Assembly (NCBI GenBank): GCA_028015205.1
Contig: CM051519.1
Coordinates: 44,739,979-44,803,978 of the forward strand
Direction: 5' to 3'
DNA length: 64,000 bases
Origin: Mytilisepta virgata
Taxonomy: Eukaryota; Mollusca; Bivalvia; Mytilida; Mytilidae
Every line of letters begins with the position of its first letter. Within the stretch, counting starts at the first letter, position 1. The notes under the pieces are model-generated. The model had not been told where the DNA came from, did not search any database, and was given only the letters and a program-made list of their open reading frames with translations. The translations under genes were made by a program, and so were the position numbers. Positions 46,111-58,735 of this stretch are shown one piece after another.

Positions 46111-47300
46111 TACTTTGATGTCGGTACAATGTCGGTTATCAGACAACTTATTCTGTGTCCTAAGGTTTACATGCAATGCTAGTATGATACATTAACACAG
46201 GCTACCCGTTTTATCCATATAACCGAGAGATTAACTTGAAGTAGCTGAGTGATACTGATATCGATCAGTTTCTATTCTTCCGACGATTTTATATTACCTT
46301 AAATGCTGATTCAGATTGAAACTTAAGGATGTCAAATTTGCACGAACAGCACCTCTGAAGTAATTTTAGACTAATTCTAAATAAGGTCGAATACTCGAGT
46401 GCAATTTTTTAAACCTATATACTATTTTTGTGTTGTTTGTATACTATAGTTGTGTATGTCATCAACCGTTAATTCTGCCGAAATGAAACATTTTAGTTGT
46501 ATAAAAGTCCATGAACTATACCACAGACAAATTACCTCAAATATTTTTCATCTAAATAAGTAAAAAAAAATCTTTTTGGGATAAAGTACTGAAATCTATT
46601 GGAAACAAAAAAAAATAGGAGGAAGTTGACGACAGTGTAAGGCAAACATTGGTTATTAAATGATACCTCATTAATGTTTTTCAAAAACTAATTTTTCCTG
46701 TTTTCAGCAATGCATAGACCACTTGCTACTTTATTTAACACCCCCCCCCCCCCAACCCCCAGAAAGCGGTTCCACCTCTATAAATTAACACAGTGATCAC
46801 ACTATACATATGTGATTCTGCATCTACTGATAATGTTATATTTCCATTTGGTTTACAAAATAGAAATATAACAACTGGTAATATTTGGTTAAAGTTTATG
46901 GGAAACTATCCCATACATCACTGATACATAGTACAAACACAAATAATGTCGGTTTCATATATTTTGTGTTGATATTTCCATTCATATTTCTGTTCATGCC
47001 TACATATTTAAGCAATTAAGAAAACAGTGTTACTCAGTTTGCATTACAATACATCATTGATTTTATTTTAAAGAAACATCATGATTTATTCGACGAAAAG
47101 AAGAAAATTGTATAGGTTAAAAGCAATTGGCCAAATGTATAACAGTGTATAATATAATAAAGTTCATTAAAACATGACCTTCATAACTGATCAGGTGTAT
47201 TAATTTGTGACTAAAGAATTTGGTTGAAATCTTAAGATACTGCAAGCACCTACATCGATGTTCGCTTTCTAAGACAAGATGTGTCAATTAACTGACATTG
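46111..47300. other. AT-rich sequence with a poly-C run; no gene seen
   Basis: A run of about 15 C interrupted near 46740-46760 (polymorphic-type simple repeat). Otherwise nothing recognisable. Confidence 0.5.
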
Positions 47301-47304
47301 ATTG

Positions 47305-47410
47305 ATTTTGTTGTTTTATGTTTCTTGAGGACGAGAACCAGTTCTACAATCCATCAAAATCCATTCAAATAGGGTTGGGACGGGCCACAAAGGGAAACCA
47401 GGGACACCTC
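47305..47410 (+). repeat. Dispersed repeat S, fragment
   Basis: TTCTTGAGGACGAGAACCAGTTC, CATTCAAATAGGGTTGGGACGGG and CACAAAGGG match the first third of the repeat at 18141. Confidence 0.6.
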
Positions 47411-48960
47411 AGTTCATAAAATGGATTTTTCGCATTTTGAAAGTCTAAACATTAGAATTATTAGACAATCGTTTGTTGGTTAATTAATCTTACTGAGTCT
47501 TCCAAGAAAAAAAATAAAATGTAAAGTTGTTTATAAAGGTAATGTTTGTATACCTCACAAATATTTCTACATGGTGAATTTCCAGAAAAATTAATCCACT
47601 CGAAAAAATTAAAAAAAAAATTCATTTGAAGTTATCAACTCAGACCTATTCTAAAATTTGTAAAACTGTTTTTGTAGATATATTTAATGCACGTTTTGCA
47701 TATGTCATGGATCACGGGGTGTAATACTTAATTTTATAAAATCTCATAGTAAGGTTATCTCCCTTTTACATTGAAAATTCCAGAGGCGGATTTGTTTTGC
47801 TTCTCTGGAAACATGATTGAACAAAATTAGGCATGTTCAATTGTTTCAATTATGAATTAGCTTATTGCATCTTTCATCCAATAAACAGGACAATTCACAT
47901 TGCTTAAGCTCAAGGTTTTCAAATTCTGAAAAATCCATTTTACGGATTGAGGTGTAATTCATTTCGAACACTTCCTTCACTATCTACCGGATTAATCCCA
48001 TAATACAATATGTTTTAACCTCTGATGTGCAACAAAGGGGTCGCAATGAGGTAGCCGCTGCGGTATTGCACAGTTTATGCGATTCATTTAAATACAGATA
48101 TGCTCCATCAACTACATTCATGAGAAGGGATTGAAACGGATCAGATCGACAACTTTGAAAGAGGGAGATGATCAAGATCCAAGATTTCCAATTCCACAGC
48201 ATGTGTTTATCCCGGATTCTTATTTAAAGCATAGTGGTGTTATTGTTTGTCATTGCATAATTTCGCCAACTCGATGTCGGGAACCGATTAAATTAATTTG
48301 TTCCCGAAGTTAAACACAATGAAACATACCAGGTTTTCTGGTAGAAAATTTTGAATTCGAACAATATCATAGAATTTTCGTCAATATATATTTATCATAT
48401 ATAAATTTGCAAGACAAAAAGAACGCAAAAAGTATCAAATTGATATCTGTAATAATGAAAAAGTTACTCCTTAAAACGTTTTTCAAGATCTGCAATTTTT
48501 TTATGTTAGTCTTTGCAGTCCCGAATAAATCCGCAATACCGCCAGGGTTTTGTACAAAAATCCTGAATGTATGCATTATTGTAGCATTGGGATGTTTTCT
48601 GCTCTTTTGTCGGGTTGATGTCTGTTTGGCACATTCCCCGTTTCATTTTCTATTCTATGTTTACCTTTGATATGACATCACCACATCATGATGTTTTGAC
48701 TGCTACATCCTCTTTGTAGTCTCTCTCTTAATATTCTTCCCAACCAATTTTCGATTATCGTCGTCATCGTTGCCCGAGTTTACAGTTGACATACTTAAAG
48801 CTTAGGCTATAAGCTTTCTTACATTTGACGTCGGTTCCTCAATAGCCAAATTGACTTTTTTTTTGCCAACTAGTTTCTTGACGTTATATATATCGTTCTT
48901 TTTGCAATAAAACATGTTTCCGAAAGTTAATTTGTGCTTCCAATACTTGTATTTCCTGTG
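47411..48960. other. No confident gene
   Basis: AT-rich. A patch at 47980-48310 is less AT-rich with short open frames on both strands, perhaps the remains of a mobile element, but no motif was recognised. Confidence 0.35.
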
Positions 48961-48969
48961 AGATCAAAA

Positions 48970-49790
48970 TTAATTTGTTACTTGAATTGCCATAGTTCCC
49001 ATGGAAGTATTTCATCCGTATAACAATGCAACTTCTTCATTTTAGCCTTTTGTGCTTCTTCAGCTGTTTTATTTTCTCCTCCAAAATAACCTTTCATCGC
49101 CTTTCATTTTCAAGCAATTCTTTGAATTCAGTTCGTGCTGCTTTTGCATTGCTCCTAGCAAAGTTCATGAATACTGATTTTTTCGGTTCAGTTTTACTTC
49201 TGAGCCACTGAATTGTTTTGTAGTGGGAAAACATTATATAGGGTTCACTTGCAATAAGGGATATATTTGACTTTACCTTCAATATCCGGTCGAGGTGCCC
49301 GAAAATTGTTTCCGAAGAATTGTTGTGTTTCTGAACGCTTTGTAAATCATTTCGTAAGTTTCATCAAGTTACTTATACTTATTTCCCATTTACCATCTTC
49401 AAAATACTCTTTAAATAAATTCTGACATAATTTTGCAAATTCCAGGTAAAATTATCTTTAAAATAACAGCTACAGTATCATGTTCAGTTTGTGTTATCAA
49501 TGCTTTATATATTTTGTCAGTGTGAAATGACTGTATTAAATCATATGAAAGTAGATTGGTTCTGACATGAAAATATCAAAATCCTCTGTCGAAGCCTCTA
49601 AATATTCTACTAATTCTTTAAAGTATAAACAACCGTCCAAAATATGGACATCTTTGTCTTTAATAGTACAACATAAGGGATTGGTTATTTGATATGCTCT
49701 ACCTAATGCCTTCACACCAGCTACAAACTGATACTTTTCGATGTCAAATTTCACAGACTTCCGTAATCTATTCGAGTCGCTTTCTTCCAT
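48970..49790 (-). pseudogene. Unidentified multi-stop coding remnant
   Basis: From ATG 49790 the frame reads MEESDSNRLRKSVKFDIEKY, CCTIKDKDVHILDG, LYFKELVEYLEASTEDF and DIFMSEPI, then stops. Downstream, with frame changes and stops, come LEFAKLCQNLFKEYFEDGKWE, DIEGKVKYIPYCK, WLRSKTEPKKSVFMNFARSN, FKELLENERR and KTAEEAQKAKMKK. The consistent direction, charged helical end and protein-like composition suggest a decayed gene of ~270 residues, perhaps from a repeated family or mobile element. I do not recognise the family. Confidence 0.5.
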
Positions 49791-49984
49791 ACTTTAAATT
49801 TAGGCAAAAGAAAGTACACTTCTTCGGCATTTTGGAAAAGAATTTTAAACCTGTTCCTTCTATATCATTGTATATCGCTCAATTGGAATACTCAACATTC
49901 CATTAGTTTTAAGAAACGGTTTAATAAATGTGTTAAAGGGTCCATGCACACCGTTCTTATCATCCCCACCACAATAAAAGGCTT

Positions 49985-51310
49985 TTCTACAAGATTCGCA
50001 CGTTACACGCATACCACACGATTCACGTTACACGATCGTGTGATTTCTAAAAAGTGTGCTTGAAAGATACGAACGAAATATAACGAAACAATTTAATTGA
50101 ATTTTATGCCAGACATAAATAGCAGTTAAATATTTAAAATTATTTGATTTTAAATAAATATATGTAATTACGATAAAAGGATTAAACGCTTTGATTAAAT
50201 ACACATTTTTATATTCTTAGCTAATGTTTTTAAGGGGAAATGTATTAACCTTTATAACAGAACTGTAAAATTATATCTTAAATTTATTTAAAATAAATAA
50301 AGCTTTTCATATTATTTTAATTTAATTAGGTACGGCATACTAACCAAAATTGATATGATAATAATAAAGTTGGCAGCAATTAAACATTACACTACAATTA
50401 TGGCTTCTTTCAAGTGAAAGACATCAAGTCATTGGGGTGTCAACAACGACTACTGGGCTAAAGCAGCATCTAACTAGACAAAGGATTAAGAGTTCCTCTC
50501 CAAAATGGCAAATACTTATTTACCTGTACATCTTCCACAGATATACAATGTTTAATGGTTTAATTATAAGTTCAATTGTAAAAATATTTTATCTATTTAT
50601 TAATAGTATAATACATAATATAAAGTATTAACTGTTAATATATATTAATTTATAGTTGCTATAAATATGATAGTTTTTTAAATATTAATTCATTTAAAAT
50701 ATCATTAAACCATAAGTGAATAAAAATATTTAATGTTCTCTATGTAAAAAGGACAAATATACCTAAGGAGCAATAAAAAAAACGTAATCCATTGGACAGA
50801 CAAACCCGGGAAGACAAATGAACAACCACAAGCACAACAAATAAACACAGAAAACTAAAAAACAATGAACAACACGAACTCCTATAAAAACCAGGAGTGA
50901 ACCCAAGTGCTCCGGAAGGGTAAGCAGTTCCTGCTCCGTATACGGCACCCGTCGTGAAGTTCAACAAAGTCAATCCGGTGGAAGGCACAAATAAAACATT
51001 TGTACATAAAATATATTTATAATATAAATTGAAGTTTATCTGAAAATGTAACTCTAAATGTATAAATTTGAATAATAATTATTTATTTTGTCAATAAATT
51101 TTTAGTGATCTATTTTATTTTCAGTAAATGCATGTATGTTTGATTTTATCAAGAAAATATTTAACTTTGTCAGATTTCTTATGTATTCCTTTCTACAATC
51201 ATAAAGCTCATCGTAGGTAAATTTAGAGGTAAATAGACATTTTCCCTTGATATGACCTCTTATTCTCTTATGTAATTAGATGTTAGGTTCCAGTATATAA
51301 TTAGAATTTT
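49985..51310 (+). repeat. Repeat X, copy 3
   Basis: The head (49990-50045) has ACACGTTACACG words. Then AGATACGAACGAAATATAACG, ATAAATAGCAGTTAAATATTTAA, TTAATTTAATTAGGTACG and GGCTTCTTTCAAGTGAAAGACATCAAG match copy 1 in direct orientation. The GGATTAAGAG (50485) and TAATTAGATGTTAGG (51275) blocks match the 25725 and 26385 parts of copy 1. A Penelope-like tail (50755-50990) is inserted or lies within it. Confidence 0.65.
50755..50990 (-). repeat. Penelope-like tail fragment
   Basis: Near-identical in layout to 54310-54560: ATATACCTAAGGAGCAA, CGGGAAGACAAATGAACAAC, GCACAACAAATAAAC, CCGGAAGGGTAAGCAG, GAAGTTCAACAAAGTCAATCCGGTGG. No coding RT part adjoins it. Confidence 0.7.
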
Positions 51311-51599
51311 ATTTATCGTTTAGTTTCGGAAAATACGACGGTAAATTTTTTAAATATCTAAAAATAATGGGTAAAATTTGCTGATAATTATGATTTCTGA
51401 CCATGAAGCTGAATTATGCTGAAAGAGAGGACAATTGATTTAATCTCATTTTGATGGTACAATGTGTAGGCATGGACTAAAGCGGCATCTCCATCTAACC
51501 TTGTAGATCAGCATATTGTGTGCTTTTTTTTAATGTGTAAATTTTGCACGAAGTTTTGAAATGTAAGTTACGAAAAAAATGAGCCAAAAAACCTGCCCT

Positions 51600-51965
51600 A
51601 TTTTATTTATTTTTTAAATGGCCGCTTCATATTTGGATTTGTTTCTTGAAGTAGACAATGAGGGACATTTGAGACAAAACTTTATGACAAACGTGATAAC
51701 TTCAACTTACCTATTGTTAACTTCCCTTCTTTAGTAGCAATATACCAGCATCGCCTGCATATGGCGTCTACGTTTCTCAGCTTATCCGATTTTCAAGGTC
51801 ATGCGTGAGTTATCTTGACTTTCGACAAAGATGATTACTGCTGTCACAAAAGCTTCTTAACCAGTGATTTATCAGAGATAAGTTGATGTCTTCACTTAGG
51901 AAATTTTACGGCCGTCATTACGAATTGATTGACCGTTACAGTGTTCCAATATCTAAGATGTCGTT
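51600..51965 (+). pseudogene. Penelope-like RT end, decayed
   Basis: DNA blocks match the RT end at 43.6 kb and elsewhere (GACAAACGTGATAACTTCAAC, TTGTTAACTTCCCTTCTTTAGT, TATGGCGTCTACGTTTCTCAGC, AGGAAATTTTACGGCCGTCAT). The translated frame is broken by several stops. It ends where the 150-bp tandem array begins. Confidence 0.65.
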
Positions 51966-53240
51966 CATTTTTAACTTCATGCCTTTATTTTCTATGCAGT
52001 ATTGTCACATACTGTATGTAGATGCGCAATAAGAATTTAGAATTTTCATTTTCAAAAATTGGGGCCCACAGGGGTCGAATTTTGAAAATAAGGAATTCAA
52101 GCTTGTGACCTAAACTCTTTTATTTTATGGATATAATTTGTATACTGTATTGTCAAAAACTATATGTAGATGCGCAATAAGGTTTTAGAATTTTGATTTT
52201 CAAAAATTGGGGCCCACAGGGGTGGATTTCTAGAAATTGTGAATTTAAGCTTGTGACTTAAACTACTTTCATTTTTCATTTTATCTATTTAATTTATATA
52301 CAGTTTTGTCACATATTGTATTTAGATGCGCAATAAGGTTTTATAATTTTGATTTTAAAAAATTTGGGCCCACAGTGGTCGAATTACTTATATTGGCAAT
52401 TTAAGCTTGTAACCTAAACTCCTCGTTCATTTTTCAATTTATGCATTTGATTTCTATACATTATTGTCACATACTATATATAGATGTGCAATAAGTTTTA
52501 TAATTTTGATTTTCAAAACTTGGGACCCACAGGGGTTGAATTTTGAAATTGGGAATTTAAGCTTGTGACCTAAACTCCTCTTTCATAATAAAATAACAAT
52601 CCAAAGATACTAATATTAGATATAGTCAATTTATACTATGTGTATACGACGCATTTCAAGGAGTTACCTCTCATCAGCAGCATTAAAACCGTAACATTTG
52701 GAAGACCAAAAACCAAACTCATATTAAACAAGAAGTACTCAACCAAAAATACCGAAATAGGAAGCCAAATTTCAGCTAAGGAGATCTACCATGTGCAATA
52801 CAAGGAATGATACCTTAGTATTTCTATTATTTTTGAATTATGCTAAATACTGGTAATTTCTGTAACAAATCAATGAATAATCAAGTCAGACAAGTCTGAC
52901 GACTGCGTTGGCGAATACCCTCTGGGACCTTGGGTCCACCAGCAGAGGCATCATCCTAGGAGTTTCAAAATAACAATCATTTTCTGTATTTAATTTCTTT
53001 ACATTATTGTAACACATTGTATATAGATGCGCAAAAAGGTTTTATTATTTTGATTTTGGAAAATGGGGGACTTTAGGGGTCGAATGTCAAAACTTTGGAA
53101 TTGTAAGCGGGTGACTGACACTTTCACTTTTCATTTTATACATTTATTTCTATACAGTATTGTCATACACTGTTGCAGATGTGCAATAAGGTTTTAGAAT
53201 TCTAATTTTCCAAAATTTGGGCCTGTATTCAAAGGTATAA
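51965..53240 (+). repeat. Tandem repeat array, period ~150-158 bp, with an insertion
   Basis: The word TAGATGCGCAATAAGGTTTTAGAATTTTGATTTTC recurs near 52021, 52171, 52326, 52484, 53028 and 53176, with the blocks GGGCCCACAGGGGTCGAATT and AATTTAAGCTTGTGACCTAAACTC. Four units lie left and two right of an inserted 365-bp sequence (52602-52966). Confidence 0.85.
52602..52966. mobile_element. Short inserted element with 12-bp target duplication
   Basis: AAAATAACAATC occurs at both edges (52590-52601 and 52967-52978), and the ~150-bp array resumes afterwards, so this 365-bp block was inserted into the array. It has no coding frame. Its right part (GGCGAATACCCTCTGGGACC, CCACCAGCAGAGGCATC) resembles 60545-60600 (GGATACCCTCGTG, CCACCAGCAGTGGTGTC), so the family has another fragment in the window. 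Size and structure suit a SINE or other non-autonomous element; no Pol III boxes were identified. Confidence 0.7.
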
Positions 53241-53809
53241 TTGTGAAAAAGGTGCATAGGGATACAAAATGTGGGGAGTGCGGGGATAGCTGTCGTTTCC
53301 GACTGCCTCAGTCTAGTGTGTTTTGTGAATACTTTTGTTTTCCAGTCTGGGATTTTACATAGACGAGCTCTTGAACTATCTATTCAATGTTCTCTAATAT
53401 TGATCTGCACGAACTGTTAGCTCAAACATGTTAAAAAACAACTTCAGCTTTTTATTTTCTAATTCACTTATCAAACTATACGGCACGTTTTCATTCGTCA
53501 TACCACCTTTGCCAAAAAATGGATATTCTCCAGAATTTTTTAAGTCTCCCGAACAAAATATTTTCAAGTTTAGTTACAAACTGCTGCCGAATATTACAAA
53601 TCTAACCATGTTTTTTTGTTAATGGACAAGTATACTTAATATTGAGCAGATTACGTAATTATTATTTGGAAATCTGACAATTAAGAATTATATTACAACA
53701 GCCAATGAATACTATTTTTGTAGGATCTAGGTAGTGTTTGCTTATTTTAAAGCATTAGTGAAATGTTTTTATATCTAGGATCTCTTGAAAACAAAAAGAT
53801 ATTAATTCG
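53241..53809. other. AT-rich sequence, no gene seen
   Basis: Nothing recognisable; the open frame at 53428-53622 has no family motif. Confidence 0.45.
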
Positions 53810-53935
53810 ATTGATTGATTGTTCTTTGCCTAACGTTCAAGGGAAATATTGCATGGTTCTTCAGGACGAGAAGCAGTTCATCCGCCACTTGGGTACACAC
53901 TAGGTAGCTTTCGTATTCCGTCACAGGTGCCTAGA
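53810..53935 (+). repeat. Dispersed repeat S, internally deleted copy
   Basis: TTGATTGATTGTTCTTTGCCTAACGTTC and TTCTTCAGGACGAGAAGC match the start, and ATCCGCCACTTGGG, CACTAGGTAGC and GTCACAGGTGCCTAG the end, of the repeat at 18141. The middle is missing. Confidence 0.7.
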
Positions 53936-54309
53936 ATATTAATTAGAAGATGAAAGATACCTACTTTGTTACAAACATGCTGTACTTATAAGTTCGTTTT
54001 ACAATAATTGAGTTGTTCCTCAAAAGTCAACAAACCAAATAACAGGACAATAGACAATAAATAAACGATAAAAAATCAATAACATAAACAAAAAGAGATG
54101 AATGGAAAAGGAAACTATAAGAACTATATTTTACACACAATTTGTCTTAGTTTATCAATGTATACGAGGAGACAGTTCTCATGTTATATATTATAATATA
54201 TAATATATTTCAATACATTTGTATAAATTAAAGAGTGATATGTACTTAAAAAAATTACTTGGCTATCCAAAGCTCCATCTTATAGACAAGTTTATCTGCA
54301 CTTTCGAAC

Positions 54310-55680
54310 AGTCAAAAGTAAAGAGGGTAAATATACCTAAGGAGCAAACCAAAAATTGCAATATATTAGACAGATAAACTCGGGAAGACAAATGAACAAC
54401 AACAAGCGCAACAAATAAACGCTGAACACTAGAAAACCATTAAAAACACAAACTCTTATAAATACCAGTGATGAACTCAGGTGCACCAGAAGGGTAAGTA
54501 GGTCCTGCTCGGTATACCTCACCTTTGTGAAGTTCAACAAAGTCAATCCGGTGGTAATCACATATCAGTGGAGGTACATGAAATGTTACGACAGTGGGAA
54601 CAGGTCCAAAATCATCTTAGATATTGGATTTCTGTAATGGCCAATCAATTCGTGATGACGACCAAAAAATTTCCTAAGTGACTACATCAACTTATCATCG
54701 ATAAAATCCTGGTTAAGCAGCTTTTCTGACAGCAGTAATCATCCCTGTCATACAGTTTTGTCTTCAAAAGTCCCTCATTTAAATTTCAAGAACATGAAAC
54801 AAATCCAAATATGAAGCGGAATTCGATGTATCTGTAGTATCCTTAAATTCAAGCTCTCTGAGATGTTGAAACATTTGGAATTTGTCGTTATTTAACGACA
54901 ATACGTCATCTTTATAACGAGTGAAATTAAAGGATTGGGCTAGTTTCTTTTTGTTTTCGCGTAGTAGCCGTCCAATAAAGTCCGCGTCATATGAGTGCAG
55001 AAATAGATCGGCGATGAGAGAAGCACAGTAGGTTCCCATTGGAATGCCGATTGTTTGTCGAAAAATTCGACCGCCAAATTCAACAAATAAGTTGTCTATG
55101 AAAAAATCTGTTTGTTATTTCATCTTCCGAATACTTTTTGTCAGAATAAGAGTGGTTCTTCACAATATAAGCCTTTTCTCTACCTATCACTAGACATTTA
55201 TACCTGCATTAGCCACTTGTCTAGGAAAAACATTGATGAACTAGTTGTTTCAATGGATATTTTAACTTAGAATGTGGCATGGTAGTATAGAGTGTAGAGA
55301 GGATGAATATTTTTATGTTGTTGCATGTAGCCAAAGATTTTGGTTTTAGATATTGTATTAAATTTTTTGAGTTTTTAAAAATCCTCATCTGATTGACGCC
55401 CCTGGTGTAATATGATGTTTCTGAAGGCCCTCTTTAATATATGTCAATATTAATGTTAAAATCTTTGAGTAAGATATGAACGTTTGCAGTACGAAGCCCA
55501 GACTTTTAAGAGATGTGTACAAGAACGACTCTCCACAAGCGGAAACTTTTTGAAGCAGACCTGTTCCGATTCTGCTTTGGAACGGAATCAAAACCGTTAT
55601 CAGATGATCAGTGCGATTTTAGTAAGCTACCACGACCATCGCTTGGTATTTAAAGTTAAATAAAAACGGCAAAGGGACAA
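54310..55680 (-). pseudogene. Penelope-like element, most complete copy
   Basis: Read on the minus strand from 55600. A palm start has ...FILSTLYTTMPHSKLK (motif A region, near 55290), then IGREKAYIVKNHSYSDKKYSEDEI (near 55150), IDNLFVEFGGRIF, GIPMGTYCASLIADLFLHSYD (motif B region, near 55040), and FTRYKDDVLSLNN (YxDD, near 54930). ELEFKDTTDTSNSASYLDL follows, and then a decayed thumb to about 54590. A non-coding tail (54310-54560) matches 50755-50990. Several stops and frame breaks are present, and no GIY-YIG nuclease is seen. The YxDD and LYTxxP style fit Penelope-like RT better than LINE RT. Confidence 0.68.
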
Positions 55681-57759
55681 GCTCATTTCAATTCATAATA
55701 AGCTCTCGTGTTTTCACGAAAGACTGATCATGATAATTGCAACACATGCTAGAAGTCCTTGAAATATGTGTACACTAGTTTTTGATTATAGACAATGTCG
55801 TCCAATTTGTCTGAATTGTATCAAAATTAAATTTCAGCCAAACCTTTCTTTCGTAAACAATCTCCAAAACGCACTATGATTTAGCAGCAACAATTCCATT
55901 ACAAACCCTTTTATCAGAGAGTTATCGGAAGCAAAGGCCAAATACCCGGACTTTTCATGCACAGATATCGTCAATTCCAAACCTCAGTCTGTCTAAATAT
56001 TAGAATTTTAGTGTTCTATAGAAAACTGACTGGTAGAAAAAATATATTGCATTAAATAGCACAATCCAACGGATTGTTATTTTTTCTAATGAACTAGAAA
56101 ATGTAAGAGAACTCATTTTTTGTCTTCAAACTACAAAGGCGAATTAGAACAAAAATGTAAAAGTGTATTGACTTACATAAAAAGCTAATCCAAGAAGTAG
56201 GTTAACAAAAATGGTTCAATGAATAAAATTCTTTCATGTCAACTTGAAATTTGCGAAGCAGAAGCTCTAATCTTCTTGATTATATTAAAATATTTCATAA
56301 AAAGGTAGTACTTGCCAATGCAGGGAAGATTGTCTCAGAAATTAGTGAAAATAAAAAGAATACAAAAATTAAGTTCTAAAATCAAAGGTTCAGACTACAT
56401 GCTGGTTTGCCGAATCTTATGGCCTTGTACACCAGGCTTTAAAAAGTCTGTCTCAGAAATCAGTGAAAATAAAAAGCATAGGCAAGTTAAGGAACTAATA
56501 TCAAAGGCACTGCTGCGATGACATAAATAACTTATTTCAATTTGAAATATTCCTTGTACATATATCAATTTAGAGAGAGAAATCACAAGATAAATCAGAT
56601 ATCATGGAAAAGAAGATTATAAAAATGTCAAAATTTAAATTTCGGGGGCCGAGTCAAGTAATTAGAATTTCGAACTTTGTGGTTTTATCATTTTCTGTAG
56701 TATCAGATAAATCAACTCTTCCGTCAAATACCAAATACCAAATAGTCTTTTGCATTGTAAATTGTAACGATGGATATGGTAGTCTGCAGCTTGCTTGCAA
56801 TCCAGTTTTCCAGGAGAAAATTTGTATAGATGTTAATGGTAGGCGATTTGGACTAGAAATTTCAACGGGAGGGGACATGAAATTTGTATAGATAGTTTGA
56901 TGATTTGGGTTGGTCGTATTTAATAACATTTCTCCATGGTGGAAGATTTAGATAGACCAAAAGGAAGATATGACCAATGCCTGTGATTTTTACCACAGCA
57001 ATATGGTACGAAAACCTAGGAATTGGGGGAAGATGTTGGAAAAAAAGACTCTAGGGTTCGGGCGTAACCACATCTTAGTATTGAGCCTGTTCACATAGTC
57101 ATTGATGAATTCCATCTTCTCATTCATAAAAGGAACTTGAATGATCGTCATTGATAGGGTCGAAAAAAAAAGTCTGGAAAATCTTCCTACCAAATTATTT
57201 ATCCTAATTCACCAGTAAACCCATAACCAAATATTAAACTTTGGTAATCAGTTTTAGTCATTTATCTTTTAGTGACAGAGGGCATGAAACAATTCTTATT
57301 TAACAAGACTTCAGTGTGTTTTTAAAGTGTTAAGAAATCGGTTAATTTCTTTCTGGCACCTGGCAACTCAGGAAGAAAGGCTTCGGTACTGTTACCTACT
57401 TACATGTACAGTTTGGTACATACAATGTATATCATGTCCCATTTCTTGGAAAACGGAAAACTCGTTGGTTTCTGTGGACCGGGAGTTGAAAAAATTAACA
57501 ACGGCATTAAGAAAATTCGTCATTTCAAAACAAATAAATAGGACGCAACACTTGATGCTTTACAATTTTGCAGGGGAATATGATACTTCACTTCCGGAAA
57601 CTGTGATTGGGGAAAGAGGGAATTTTAAAATTTTCAGATGCGTTATGGGATGGTGTTATTTTCATGCAATGATGTTCTAAATACGTTAAAAGAAGCTGAG
57701 GATACATGTATGTCGGTTGCCGCTGAAAACTTTCACCGAACCCAATTTGGTATCATGTC
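55681..57759. other. AT-rich sequence, no confident gene
   Basis: Contains a short imperfect duplication: GTCTCAGAAATTAGTGAAAATAAAAAG at 56331 and again at 56449. The open frame at 57327-57680 (117 codons) has no recognisable motif. Confidence 0.45.
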
Positions 57760-58089
57760 AACTCGGTTCTCTGTCCATTGATGAAATTAAGAGTTGCAAA
57801 AAAAAACTTGGAATTAAAACTAAGCTATAGAACAGGAAAAACTTGAAATAAACAAATAGCGATCGTGTCCTCTTCATTATGTTTCTGCATCATCATTTCA
57901 GAAACCAATAAAAATACCGGTAGTCAAAAGTCATGTGTTGGTAGGGTGCCTTAAAGGAATGCCAACATTTTAAAAATATGTATTGAAGGAATGGAAACAT
58001 ACAAAATACAATAGATGTTTTGATGGTTATTATGTACTTGAATACAGGTAAATATCAAAAGTATGCAGTGAGATCTAAATAGATTAAAT

Positions 58090-58735
58090 TTATAAGTAAA
58101 GTCAAGAAATGCTGGACACCCACCATGCTGCCCATGTCAAATCCTGTATGAGGAAGTGATAACATCAATGGAACAGATCCATTTCATTTGGGAAACGGTT
58201 TTTTCATACCTGTCAACCAAGTGTTGATGACGTCCATGAAACTTTAATAAGGATGGGATGACTCCAACTTAGGAGCAACTTACCCCTGTCTGAGCAACTT
58301 TTCTGTCAGAAGCCGGGCTTTATCCAGGAAGTCAATGTATATGTCACAAGCTCTGGAATATCGTATGACTTGTTAAATATATACGCCATACGCCGGCGCT
58401 TCTGGAATATTGCCGCTCAAAAATTGGAAGTTGAGGATTGGAAAGTCAAAGGCATCCCGTTTGTCGTAAAGTTCAACCTTCCTCTGGTGTCAATTTCTGT
58501 GTGAAGGTCAAGATAAGATGCAGACTTGGCAGTGTCTATGGTATCCTTAAATTCTAGCTCATTGGGATAGATGAGATGTACGAAATTCTCAAAACGTGAA
58601 TTGTTGAGTGATAAAACATCATCTATGCAGCGGAAGCTGAAATTAAAGGTACGGGCTAACTTCTGTTTTTCCATAAAAAGCCCTTCAAGGAAGTATGCCT
58701 TTATAAATGTGCATGAACAATAAAATATTTTCATA
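58090..58735 (-). pseudogene. Penelope-like RT fragment, copy a
   Basis: The minus-strand frame has KQKLARTFNFSFRCIDDVLSLNN (motif C, normally YIDD, here CIDD), IYPNELEFKDTIDTAKSASYLDL and HTEIDTRGRLNF. After a frame slip the thumb DNA continues to about 58230, and the end matches 43.9 kb. It is 5'-truncated at ~58735, where it directly meets the tail of copy b. Confidence 0.7.

Noticed and set aside
47984..48313. Opposed open frames near 48.1 kb
   Set aside because: Protein-like only weakly, no motif, no splice signals; left as possible mobile-element debris.
57327..57680. 117-codon open frame
   Set aside because: No recognisable domain, no splice or promoter evidence; likely chance.
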